A stretch of 64,000 bases of DNA from Akkermansiaceae bacterium. Lineage in GTDB: Bacteria; Verrucomicrobiota; Verrucomicrobiia; Verrucomicrobiales; Akkermansiaceae. The stretch spans positions 17,408 to 81,407 of the forward strand of contig CAIVKO010000004.1 in the NCBI GenBank assembly GCA_903906515.1, in the 5' to 3' direction. The notes below the pieces were generated by a model. That model did not search any database. It was not told the DNA's origin and saw nothing but the letters and a program-made list of their open reading frames with translations. The translations under genes were made by a program, and so were the position numbers. Each line of letters starts with the position of its first letter. Within the stretch, counting starts at the first letter, position 1. Shown here one piece after another: positions 26,976 to 33,967 of the stretch.

Positions 26976-27586
26976 ACGTCACTCTCATCGATTACGGTGC
27001 GGGCAACCTCCGCAGCGTGTGCAATGCCCTGCGCGCCCTGGACGTGGAACCGTCGATCGCCGCCACGGCGAATGATCTGGATTCTCCGACCCACCTCGTG
27101 CTTCCCGGCGTGGGATCCTTCGGCGATTGCATGGCGCAACTGGGCGACCGCGGATTTCTAACCGTCATCCGCGACTGGGTCGCCGCAGGAAAACCCTACC
27201 TCGGCATCTGTCTCGGCTATCAGATTCTGTTTGATTCCAGCGAGGAGTCACCAGGAGTGGAAGGACTGGGGATCGTGCCGGGCCATTGCCGCTTTTTCAC
27301 CCGGACTCCGGGGCTAAAGATTCCGCACATGGGGTGGAATTCCGTGACCCCGACAAACCCGCAATCTCCAATCTGGGCCGGACTGGGTGAGGAACCGTAT
27401 TTCTACTACGTGCATTCGTATTTCCCGGTGCCCAAGGAACGCGGCGTCATCGCCGCGACGACCTCCTATGGTGAGGATGATTTTGCCGCCGCCATCGAAA
27501 TGCCGAATTTGTTCGCCTGCCAGTTCCACCCGGAAAAAAGCCAGGATGCGGGCCTGCGACTGATCCGGAATTTCATCGGACGATAG
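26972..27586 (+). CDS. hisH: Imidazole glycerol phosphate synthase, glutamine amidotransferase subunit
   Basis: A 204-residue class I amidotransferase. The catalytic nucleophile C80 lies in GICLGYQILF, and the His-Glu pair in CQFHPEKSQD near the end completes the triad. HisH supplies ammonia to HisF to form IGP and AICAR, so its product is the substrate of the adjacent HisB. It uses a GTG start inside the hisB stop. No hisF or hisA follows in the window, so the pathway genes are scattered. Confidence 0.96.
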   Translation: MNVTLIDYGAGNLRSVCNALRALDVEPSIAATANDLDSPTHLVLPGVGSFGDCMAQLGDRGFLTVIRDWVAAGKPYLGICLGYQILFDSSEESPGVEGLGIVPGHCRFFTRTPGLKIPHMGWNSVTPTNPQSPIWAGLGEEPYFYYVHSYFPVPKERGVIAATTSYGEDDFAAAIEMPNLFACQFHPEKSQDAGLRLIRNFIGR

Positions 27587-27597
27587 CCGTCAGGGGC

Positions 27598-27860
27598 TTT
27601 CTTTCTGGTTGCACATCCTGAGGCAAACCCTCGCGCCTCGGGTAATCCCGGGCTTCGTTTCAAAAGCCCGTTGCACCGTTGGAATGGGTTCCTCTTGAAT
27701 CCCAACGGGATTCCGTCGCAAAGCCCAAGGTTGCCCCGCCTGCGGGCTACCTTGGGTGATGAGCCGCCACACCAGCCATCCTCAGCGAGGTTGTGCATGA
27801 GAGCCTTGGCCGAAGCCTGGCCCAACGGAGGACCTGAAGATGGTGGGAATGAGGAGTGAT
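27598..27860. repeat. Intergenic repeat-like region with strong hairpin
   Basis: About 309 bases separate hisH from the next gene. ORFs here have poor coding character. The clearest structure is a hairpin at 27724-27756: arms CCCAAGGTTGCCC and GGGCTACCTTGGG with one mismatch, loop CGCCTGC. The surrounding sequence (phrases such as CCCAACGGGATTCC and GGTTCCTCTTGAATCCCAACG) has the look of dispersed palindromic elements of verrucomicrobial genomes. That comparison is from memory. It may also serve as a convergent terminator. Confidence 0.45.
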
Positions 27861-27895
27861 AAACCAGCGTCTTTGGCAGCGCTCCGATACTCCCG

Positions 27896-28177
27896 TCAGG
27901 CAACCGGCATATCACACCGCAGTTGATGGACGGCGCGGTCGAGTTTGCGAAGCAGGTGCCACACCCCGGCCAGACCCAGCAGCAGGCCGCTGCCGAGACC
28001 GAGCGCGAGAATGACTTCGGAGCCTGATACGAGCCAGAGCAGAGCGGATCCCGTAGCAACGACCACGCTCGCCGCCAGCAAGCCCAGGCAGATCAGCCAT
28101 GTCGCTGTTTCCAGCGCCCTCCGGAACCAAATTTTCACGCGTTCAATTTTGATAGGAATCACAATGTTTTCTTTCAT
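27896..28177 (-). CDS. Small membrane protein, unknown function
   Basis: About 93 residues from the ATG at 28177. A TTG at 28258 that overlaps the stop of the upstream exonuclease gene would add 27 residues and imply translational coupling. Two adjacent hydrophobic helices occupy most of the protein (ATWLICLGLLAASVVVATG and VILALGLGSGLLLGLAG), preceded by a basic amphipathic stretch and followed by a short basic tail. No family recognised. Confidence 0.5.
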   Translation of the reverse strand: MKENIVIPIKIERVKIWFRRALETATWLICLGLLAASVVVATGSALLWLVSGSEVILALGLGSGLLLGLAGVWHLLRKLDRAVHQLRCDMPVA

Positions 28178-28254
28178 AGCGGGCGAACGTTCGCACCACA
28201 CGATGGCGGCATGATGAAGCACCAGTGAATCTTTGGTGAATTCAAGCGGGTAAT

Positions 28255-28872
28255 TCAATGAGGCTCAGCGAGCATCTGCGGCAAGAGCGTCTGGTGCCGC
28301 GGCACGCCGGTCATCGCGACGTCGAGTCCGAGCCTTTGGCACATAGAGACCACCGCCCGCCCGAGGATGTCCACATCACCCCGCGCGTCGTGGCGGCGGA
28401 GGCTGGTATCTTGCAGTCCAAGGCGAGACTTCACATAATCCAACGAATGTCCGGTGCCACGTGTTTTACCGAAGAGCATTTTTGAAATATGGATAGAATC
28501 GATGCAATCCACCTCTCGGGTAGGTAGTCCATGTCGTTGGCAGGTGGCGGCGAGGAACTTGGAGTCGAAGCGCAGGCCGTTGTGCGCGATCAGAGTGGCA
28601 TCTCCGGCCCATTGCGCAAAGCTGCACAAAACCTCTTCCGGGCGCGGCGCTCCGACGACATGGCGGTTGCCGATGCCGGTGTAGCTCTCAATGAAGGATG
28701 AAATCGGCCGACGCGGCCGGGCAAAGCTAAAAAACGAATCTTCAGCGATGATGCAGCCCTCCTGATAACGAACCGCCGCGATCTGAATGAATTCGTCCTC
28801 GTTCGGATACAGCCCGGTGGTTTCAAGGTCGTAGATCACAAACGAAGCATTATGGTGGGATTCGATTTTCAC
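28255..28872 (-). CDS. DnaQ-like 3'-5' exonuclease domain protein
   Basis: A 205-residue DEDDh-type exonuclease. Exo I is VIYDLETTGLYP (residues 12-23), Exo II is LIAHNGLRFDSKFL (about residue 100), and Exo III is RHDARGDVDILGR (about residue 164) with the histidine and aspartate of the DEDDh site. It resembles the epsilon proofreading subunit and stand-alone exonuclease X-type proteins, with no extra domains. The start is GTG. It lies just after the hsdR stub and in the same orientation as the hip operon, so it may belong to that accessory block. Confidence 0.85.
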   Translation of the reverse strand: MKIESHHNASFVIYDLETTGLYPNEDEFIQIAAVRYQEGCIIAEDSFFSFARPRRPISSFIESYTGIGNRHVVGAPRPEEVLCSFAQWAGDATLIAHNGLRFDSKFLAATCQRHGLPTREVDCIDSIHISKMLFGKTRGTGHSLDYVKSRLGLQDTSLRRHDARGDVDILGRAVVSMCQRLGLDVAMTGVPRHQTLLPQMLAEPH

Positions 28873-28875
28873 GGG

Positions 28876-28995
28876 CTAATCCTCCCGCTCCGCCGCCACG
28901 CCTTCTGGCGCAATCACCGCGCCATGGACGTAATTCCACCCCGTGTCCTGAAACCACTGGATGGCGAGTTGTTCGAGTTGGTCTTCGGTGATCAT
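28876..28995 (-). pseudogene. 39-codon 5' stub of a type I restriction gene (hsdR)
   Basis: Too short for the ORF track. From the ATG at 28995 the frame reads MITEDQLEQLAIQWFQDTGW and goes on through a VIAPEGVAAERED segment to a TAG at 28876. This is the characteristic N-terminus of HsdR proteins, which normally continue for some 1000 residues. It begins 3 bases after the stop of the 432-residue gene, so it was the next gene of that operon. The rest has been lost, presumably by deletion that brought the exonuclease gene next to it. Confidence 0.7.
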
Positions 28996-28998
28996 GAT

Positions 28999-30297
28999 CT
29001 AACGGCGCGGATGTTTGAGCCAGAATGGATAACGGCTTGGAGGTGGAGGCTGGTAACTGGATGATTCATAGCCTGACTTGACCACCACAGGGGCGGGAAT
29101 TTCAGGCATCGTCGGAGGGCGCGGAAACTTCCGTGTCGCAGGATAAGGACCTCCAAACGCCACTGACGCCGGATCAAATCCTCCATCTGCGAGTGGGTCA
29201 GGATAACCGGTTTCAAACGGCGACAATGCTCCGGCCTCGGCTCGCGCCCACGTCATCCAATGCTTCTGTTCATCCGTCAATTCGCCGCCTTGCGCAGCGA
29301 GCCAGCGTTGTTCGCACTCTGCGATGAAACCTGCCACAGACTGATGCAACTGCCACCATTCGGCCGCCTTGACCAGATCATCCCGGCGTTGCTGCTCGGC
29401 CAATTCCAGCGCTTTCGCATGCTTTTCCTCGGCCTCTTTGCTGCGGCGGATCGCTTCTGCCCGAAGATACTCCTGATGCCGACGTTCCGACTCCACCCGC
29501 TGCTTCGCACGTTCGATCAGTTCTGCTTCCCGTTGTTTCTGAGCCTCCATGTAGTAGTTGCAGATGTATTTGGCCATCTCCGCCAGAACCTTTTCCAACG
29601 AATTTTTGTCGTTCTCCTCCCAAGTTTCGAGGCCGGACGAACCGTAACGCGAAGTCTTCAAGGTGAATGTTAGAAAACCGCAGGGCACCGTGTTTTCTTG
29701 CGAATTCGCGTAATAAGTCTGGCGTCGTCCACCCGTCTCTGGCTTGGCTACCAATTTCTCTTCGATCTTGAAATGGAGACGGTCGTTTCCCTTCCTAAAA
29801 TGCCCTCCATCATACGAACTCTGTGAGCGGCGAAAATGGATGCCCGGCGGTTCCACCACTTGAAGCAACACATGAAACGCTTGCGCCGCACGCAGCACCA
29901 TTCCCTTGCTGATTTCCGTCTCGGGAAACGGACGCTCCCGGAGATGGATTCGCTTCTTGTCGTAACCCAAGCTGGCGGATTGCGCTGCTTTGAGAAATTC
30001 CGCAGCCAGGGCATGCAGAGGTGCGGATTCCTCTGGCAACTTCAGGCTTTGATCCTTGAATTCGCGGACTTTCTTGATCAATGCCTGCTCGGAGTCTGGA
30101 GGCAATGGGGACCGTTTCGGACGTTGCCCGGCCTCAATCCTAGCCCAATAGCCGCGTGGGGGCCTCGGGATATTCAACTTGCGGCAGCGCTTCGCGATGG
30201 CCACGTCCGACATGCCGAATTCCTTCGAAAGCTTGATGCCAGGCTTGGACCAAACCTTTTCGTAAAGTTCTTCACGGCTCAAATCATCCAGCTTCAT
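28999..30297 (-). CDS. Conserved hypothetical protein with N-terminal HTH-like region
   Basis: A 432-residue protein. The opening LSREELYEKVWSKPGIKLSKEFGMSDVAIAKRCRKLNIPRP belongs to a widespread uncharacterised group in which a helix-turn-helix-like N-terminus is followed by PPRGYWAR. The middle (residues 170-240) is mixed, and residues 230-310 form a charged coiled coil. It overlaps the hipA stop by 4 bases (ATGA) and precedes the hsdR stub, so it is part of a toxin-antitoxin and restriction operon. A DNA-related accessory role is plausible but not shown. Confidence 0.65.
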   Translation of the reverse strand: MKLDDLSREELYEKVWSKPGIKLSKEFGMSDVAIAKRCRKLNIPRPPRGYWARIEAGQRPKRSPLPPDSEQALIKKVREFKDQSLKLPEESAPLHALAAEFLKAAQSASLGYDKKRIHLRERPFPETEISKGMVLRAAQAFHVLLQVVEPPGIHFRRSQSSYDGGHFRKGNDRLHFKIEEKLVAKPETGGRRQTYYANSQENTVPCGFLTFTLKTSRYGSSGLETWEENDKNSLEKVLAEMAKYICNYYMEAQKQREAELIERAKQRVESERRHQEYLRAEAIRRSKEAEEKHAKALELAEQQRRDDLVKAAEWWQLHQSVAGFIAECEQRWLAAQGGELTDEQKHWMTWARAEAGALSPFETGYPDPLADGGFDPASVAFGGPYPATRKFPRPPTMPEIPAPVVVKSGYESSSYQPPPPSRYPFWLKHPRR

Positions 30298-31598
30298 TTT
30301 TTCGGAAATGTCAGTCGATGGGTCTTTGCGATCTTATCCTGCCATTCTGGCGTGAGCCCGGCCTCCGCCGCAAACTCCTGCCAGCGCTGCACCGCCGCCT
30401 GCACTTCCTCGATGATCTTCGCGGCGCGGCCCCGCTTCATCACCGCTGCTTTCGCACACACCTCGAAATCTTCCAGCGCAAAACCGTCGCGCTTTCCGTT
30501 CAGCGTCATCTGATGCTGGGCGGTCCATGAGCCGGAGGGGTTGTAGCTGTAAGTCACGTCAAAGGCCGGTGCGAGCGACCACTCGCCCTGCTGGTTCATC
30601 AGGAACGCAATGTTCTTCACATGATCATCCTGATTCCGCGCCACGATGTTGAAGACCATCCGCCGGAACTGCTCCTCCACCGCGGCCATCGGCAGCTTCA
30701 ACTGCCGGATCGTAAGCAACGCCTGCTCGTAGGCATAGGCTCCGGCTTGGTTGAAATCGAAATGCGCCAGCGCACAGAGCGACTGCATGTGCAGCTTCGC
30801 TCCACCCGCGAGGCGATCGAAGCGCCGCGTCATGAAATGACGGCGACCGTTTTCCTCCAGCAACCGGCACTCGCTCATCGTAATGCCCGCCGCCTTCGCC
30901 ATTAGGTGATACGCAAACTCAATCGCGCCATAACCCTTCGGGTCTTCCAGTTCCTTGTCCTTGTTGCCCGCCACGCCGTCGAATTTCAGCAGCCAGTAAT
31001 CGAAACCCTCGCCCGCCGCGATCTGGCCCGAGCGCACCTCGTTCGTCATGCGATTCCACGCGATCACCGCCTTGGCCCTCGCACCCCCAGCCGAGGTGCC
31101 CACGCTCAAGATGTCGCGCAGCGCTTTTTCCTTCCCGGCCTCGTGAAAATGTCCCTGCAAATCACCGCGATGCGTCAGCACCTCGCCAGCAAGCCGCACC
31201 AGCTCATCAATCTCAATCTTCGACGGCTTGCGCGGCTTCGGCCCCAGCACCGGCGTAAATTCCAGCGCACCCATCCCGCGCGTGCCGGTGTAGCATAGCC
31301 GCTCCACCGCATTGAAACTCTCCGACGTCCGACCCTGCGTCGCCAGCCATGCATCGATCAGAGCATTGCCGAATTTGTCCGGCAGCGAATCCGCCAGCAG
31401 CCCCGGAAGTCCGTGAAAGGTATTCTGCGGCAGCGCAGGAAATTCATACACCCGATCGTTCAAAGGCATCGTCAGTGGCGACAGTTCGATTCCGCTGCGA
31501 GCAAACTCGGCGTCGTATTGAAATGCCGCCACGTCGCGCCCTTCGGCGAGTGATACCGCGCCGATCGTCCGGCCCCAAAGCTGGACTTTCGCGATCAT
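30294..31598 (-). CDS. hipA: HipA-family serine/threonine kinase toxin
   Basis: A 434-residue protein with the HipA layout. The N-terminal subdomain ends around residue 150. The ATP-handling loop is GTSAGGARAKAVIAWN (residues about 167-182). The catalytic loop NQDDHVKN keeps the Asp and Asn of the family, and AFDVTYS stands for the metal-binding segment. HipA kinases phosphorylate targets such as glutamyl-tRNA synthetase and cause growth arrest unless bound by the antitoxin. All three catalytic elements are present, so it is probably active. It overlaps the antitoxin gene by 4 bases, with the HTH gene first as in classic hipBA. Confidence 0.9.
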   Translation of the reverse strand: MIAKVQLWGRTIGAVSLAEGRDVAAFQYDAEFARSGIELSPLTMPLNDRVYEFPALPQNTFHGLPGLLADSLPDKFGNALIDAWLATQGRTSESFNAVERLCYTGTRGMGALEFTPVLGPKPRKPSKIEIDELVRLAGEVLTHRGDLQGHFHEAGKEKALRDILSVGTSAGGARAKAVIAWNRMTNEVRSGQIAAGEGFDYWLLKFDGVAGNKDKELEDPKGYGAIEFAYHLMAKAAGITMSECRLLEENGRRHFMTRRFDRLAGGAKLHMQSLCALAHFDFNQAGAYAYEQALLTIRQLKLPMAAVEEQFRRMVFNIVARNQDDHVKNIAFLMNQQGEWSLAPAFDVTYSYNPSGSWTAQHQMTLNGKRDGFALEDFEVCAKAAVMKRGRAAKIIEEVQAAVQRWQEFAAEAGLTPEWQDKIAKTHRLTFPKK

Positions 31599-31948
31599 AC
31601 CGGCTCACCCCACGTCCATTTTTTCGTCTTGTCAGGCCCTGCTTTTTTTCCCGTCGCCCGCTGACGCTTCCGGCCCGCTTGCTTTAATTGCGCCATCGGG
31701 CCGGGCACCGGTTCCGGCAGCAGCGTCTCAAATCGCTCCAACAAACCGAGCGCACGGCAGACCCGAAGAAAAACCGAGAGCTGCGTCGCCACCTCCCCCG
31801 ATTCCAGCCGCTCGACGGTCCGCTTGGACACTCCCGCTTTTTCCGCCAGCGCTGCCTGCGTCAGGTTGTGCTCAATGCGTGCACCGGCCAGACGACCGCC
31901 CAATTCTTTGAGCACGGCCTCATCGGTCAGTTGCGGCGAAATCTTCAT
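31595..31948 (-). CDS. hipB: HipB-like XRE antitoxin
   Basis: A 117-residue protein with an XRE-type helix-turn-helix at residues 25-75 (LTQAALAEKAGVSKRTVERLESGE). A basic C-terminal tail (GRKRQRATGKKAGPDKTKK) may contact HipA or DNA. It is the first gene of the overlapping hipB-hipA-hypothetical-hsdR stub string. It would be expected to repress its own promoter together with HipA; repeated elements suitable as operators lie directly upstream. Confidence 0.85.
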   Translation of the reverse strand: MKISPQLTDEAVLKELGGRLAGARIEHNLTQAALAEKAGVSKRTVERLESGEVATQLSVFLRVCRALGLLERFETLLPEPVPGPMAQLKQAGRKRQRATGKKAGPDKTKKWTWGEPV

Positions 31949-31960
31949 AACGCGTCATAT

Positions 31961-32063
31961 ATGGCGAATTAAATCAATATAGCAAGCTGATTCGTCACTA
32001 ATGGCGATTTAATTCAAGTCGCCACTTATGGCGAAAAAATGACTCTGCCAAGTTTAATTCGCC
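31961..32063 (-). promoter_or_regulatory. Candidate HipB operator region
   Basis: Upstream of hipB the AT-rich spacer holds repeated ATGGCGA elements: ATGGCGAATTAAAT at 31961, ATGGCGATTTAATTC at 32001 and ATGGCGAAAA at 32028. TTTAATTCGCC at 32053 is an inverted partial copy. The 32001 copy forms an imperfect inverted repeat with GTCGCCA at 32019. Multiple spaced copies of one element upstream of an XRE gene are typical of autoregulated hip operators. Binding is inferred. Confidence 0.5.
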
Positions 32064-32584
32064 TCTTGTGCCGACTTGATTCACGAGCGCCAGCAGTTGA
32101 GGCTGCATTGGTATTGGTGGTAGTGACGATCATCGTCGTCATCGCGCTCGTCGTCGTTCTCTTCGTCATGCTCATGCTAAGATCGAAAATAGAACTCATC
32201 GTTCACCCATACTTTGACAAGTTTGACGACGATCAGTGGCTTTACGCCAGAATCATTCAGGGGACGCAGGTATCGGTAGAGTATTTTGCTGCTCCGCCGG
32301 GACATTGGTCTCCCACGAAGAAATCGAGAATATCTCACCACTTCAAGACGTTGGATTTGGCGACCGTCTTTATCACGAATGGATCGGAAGAACTTTCCGG
32401 GATCAAGGGAGCTCTCGAGGATTTATTCACAGCCGGTTCCGCTGCGGCGGTGAGGTCTCACCTTGATCGAGAGTGGCGCTCACGCAAGGCTTCTCATCTA
32501 AACAGCTGGCAGACGGCATTGTATCAGGCCTGCGCAACGGATCCTTGGTATTGTGGTGGTGGCTTCCGGGCTTTTCAGCCCTAG
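32039..32584 (+). CDS. Hypothetical protein with one transmembrane helix
   Basis: A 181-residue ORF. Residues 20-47 form a long Val/Ile/Leu-rich transmembrane helix, followed by a soluble domain without recognised motifs. The start overlaps the hip operator region, and the N-terminal residues are encoded by operator-like sequence, so the true start may be further in (for example around residue 43). Codon use is less biased than in flanking core genes. Kept as a likely but uncertain gene. Confidence 0.4.
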   Translation: MTLPSLIRLLCRLDSRAPAVEAALVLVVVTIIVVIALVVVLFVMLMLRSKIELIVHPYFDKFDDDQWLYARIIQGTQVSVEYFAAPPGHWSPTKKSRISHHFKTLDLATVFITNGSEELSGIKGALEDLFTAGSAAAVRSHLDREWRSRKASHLNSWQTALYQACATDPWYCGGGFRAFQP

Positions 32585-32757
32585 AGAACGAGAGTTCAAG
32601 AAGGCGTAACGCTATCTTCACGCCAACAACCATACTCCCAAACACCAAGTCTGCGAGATGCCAGTGTCACGGATGACAATACCCAGAGTTTGACTTTGGG
32701 GGTTAGTTTAGGGGTTACCTAGACTTGTTGAATTTTATAACCCTTTGAAAATAAAGG

Positions 32758-32833
32758 TGGTGGAGCGTAGCGGATTCGAACCGCTGACCCCTTGCATGCC
32801 ATGCAAGTGCTCTACCAACTGAGCTAACGCCCC
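32758..32833 (-). tRNA. tRNA-Ala (anticodon GGC)
   Basis: On the minus strand the acceptor GGGGCGT pairs with ACGCTCC, discriminator A, and the CCA end is encoded. The D arm contains TAGCTCAGTTGGTAGAGC. The anticodon stem CTTGC/GCAAG encloses loop ATGGCAT with anticodon GGC, and the T loop is TTCGAAT. All stems close, giving a standard 76-base class I tRNA. Confidence 0.95.
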
Positions 32834-32912
32834 TTACGGGTGGGCGGAGGATTATCGATGGACCTCGGGTTGGGCAAGAGGATTTTTGGAAATTTTCGTG
32901 ATGGCTGGATTC

Positions 32913-33587
32913 TCAGCTTTCGCTCTCCAAGATTCTGCGCTCGATGTCTTTGAGCACTTTCGGGGAGGTGAGCAGGAGTGGGTGCAGCAGCGACGGATGT
33001 TCGATGTTTTCGGCACGCTCCCAGATGGAACTGGTGGACGGCAGGATGATCAGATCCAGCCGGGTCCGGTAGGAAATCACTTTCATATTGCCGAGATTGG
33101 ATTCCGATTGCTGGAGATCGCTCAAAAACCGGCTACCCGGCCGCATTTCCTCCGCGCCTTGCGATGGATAGATGTAGGCGGCTTTGGTGCCATGATGGGG
33201 GGACGCCACGGTGATGAGGGTTTCGCAGCGTTTGGCACCGCCGAGATTCTGGAGATAATAGCGACTGACAATCCCGCCCATGCTAAAGGCCACGATGCTG
33301 ATGGGTTCTTCGGTGCCATAGGCCGCATCGATGTCGCGCTTGAGCCCCTCGGCAAGTTTTTTCAGACCTCCGCGCCCGTCCGACGGGATGAGTCTTGGCA
33401 CGATGCATTTCACTCCCTGGTTTTCGAGACGATCCTGAAGCAGGGCGAAGGTGCTGCCGGTTTCCAGAAATCCATGGACCAGCACCACGCGGCGTAGCTG
33501 GGCGCTGGTGGCGGCGGGCTTGGATTGGCCGAAGGGCGCACATGAGGTCAACACCCCGATCAGAAGAATAAATGGTTTGGGAATCAT
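32913..33587 (-). CDS. Alpha/beta hydrolase (lipase-like) lipoprotein
   Basis: About 224 residues from the ATG at 33587, 8 bases after the HIT gene stop; the ORF-track start 24 bases upstream would overlap that gene. A lipobox (VLTSC) predicts lipid anchoring. The hydrolase core shows VVLVHGFLETGS (oxyanion region) and the nucleophile elbow AFSMGGIVSRYY, where Phe replaces the usual His before the serine. ASPHHGTKAA follows, typical of triacylglycerol-lipase and PGAP1-like enzymes. Probably an envelope esterase or lipase of unknown substrate. Confidence 0.82.
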   Translation of the reverse strand: MIPKPFILLIGVLTSCAPFGQSKPAATSAQLRRVVLVHGFLETGSTFALLQDRLENQGVKCIVPRLIPSDGRGGLKKLAEGLKRDIDAAYGTEEPISIVAFSMGGIVSRYYLQNLGGAKRCETLITVASPHHGTKAAYIYPSQGAEEMRPGSRFLSDLQQSESNLGNMKVISYRTRLDLIILPSTSSIWERAENIEHPSLLHPLLLTSPKVLKDIERRILESES

Positions 33588-33595
33588 GGTTTTTT

Positions 33596-33943
33596 TCAGC
33601 CTGGAGGCCATTCGAGTTTCCTACCACCCAGCAGGTGGACATGCAGGTGAGGCACAGCTTCGCCGCCGTCAGCACCGTTGTTGATAATAAGCCGGTATCC
33701 GGATTCCGCAATACCCTCGCTCCGGGCGACCGCGGCAGCGGTGAGCAGAAGGTGACCGAGCAAGGCTTCGTCACCCGTTTCCGCCAGACCCACCCGGGTC
33801 ACTGGCTTGCGCGGCACCACCAACACATGCACCGGTGCTTGCGGCGATATGTCACGGAAGGCCACACAGCGGTCGTCTTCAAACACGATCGTGGCGGGGA
33901 TTTCCTTGTTACAGATTTTTTCAAACAGTGTTTTGTCAGACAT
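33596..33943 (-). CDS. HIT family nucleotide-binding protein
   Basis: A 115-residue protein of the Hint branch. The histidine triad HLHVHLLGG is at about residues 98-106, and the N-terminus FEKICNKEIPATIVFEDD is typical. Hint proteins hydrolyse adenosine phosphoramidates and bind purine nucleotides. It lies 24 bases downstream of the multiheme cytochrome gene and just upstream of the hydrolase. Confidence 0.93.
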   Translation of the reverse strand: MSDKTLFEKICNKEIPATIVFEDDRCVAFRDISPQAPVHVLVVPRKPVTRVGLAETGDEALLGHLLLTAAAVARSEGIAESGYRLIINNGADGGEAVPHLHVHLLGGRKLEWPPG

Positions 33944-33967
33944 GGGAAATGATGGCGGAGGTTATAT

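Noticed and set aside
32886-33497. Plus-strand 203-residue ORF
   Set aside because: Opposite-strand shadow of the lipase-like hydrolase; the minus-strand protein has a lipobox and HGF and SMGG motifs.
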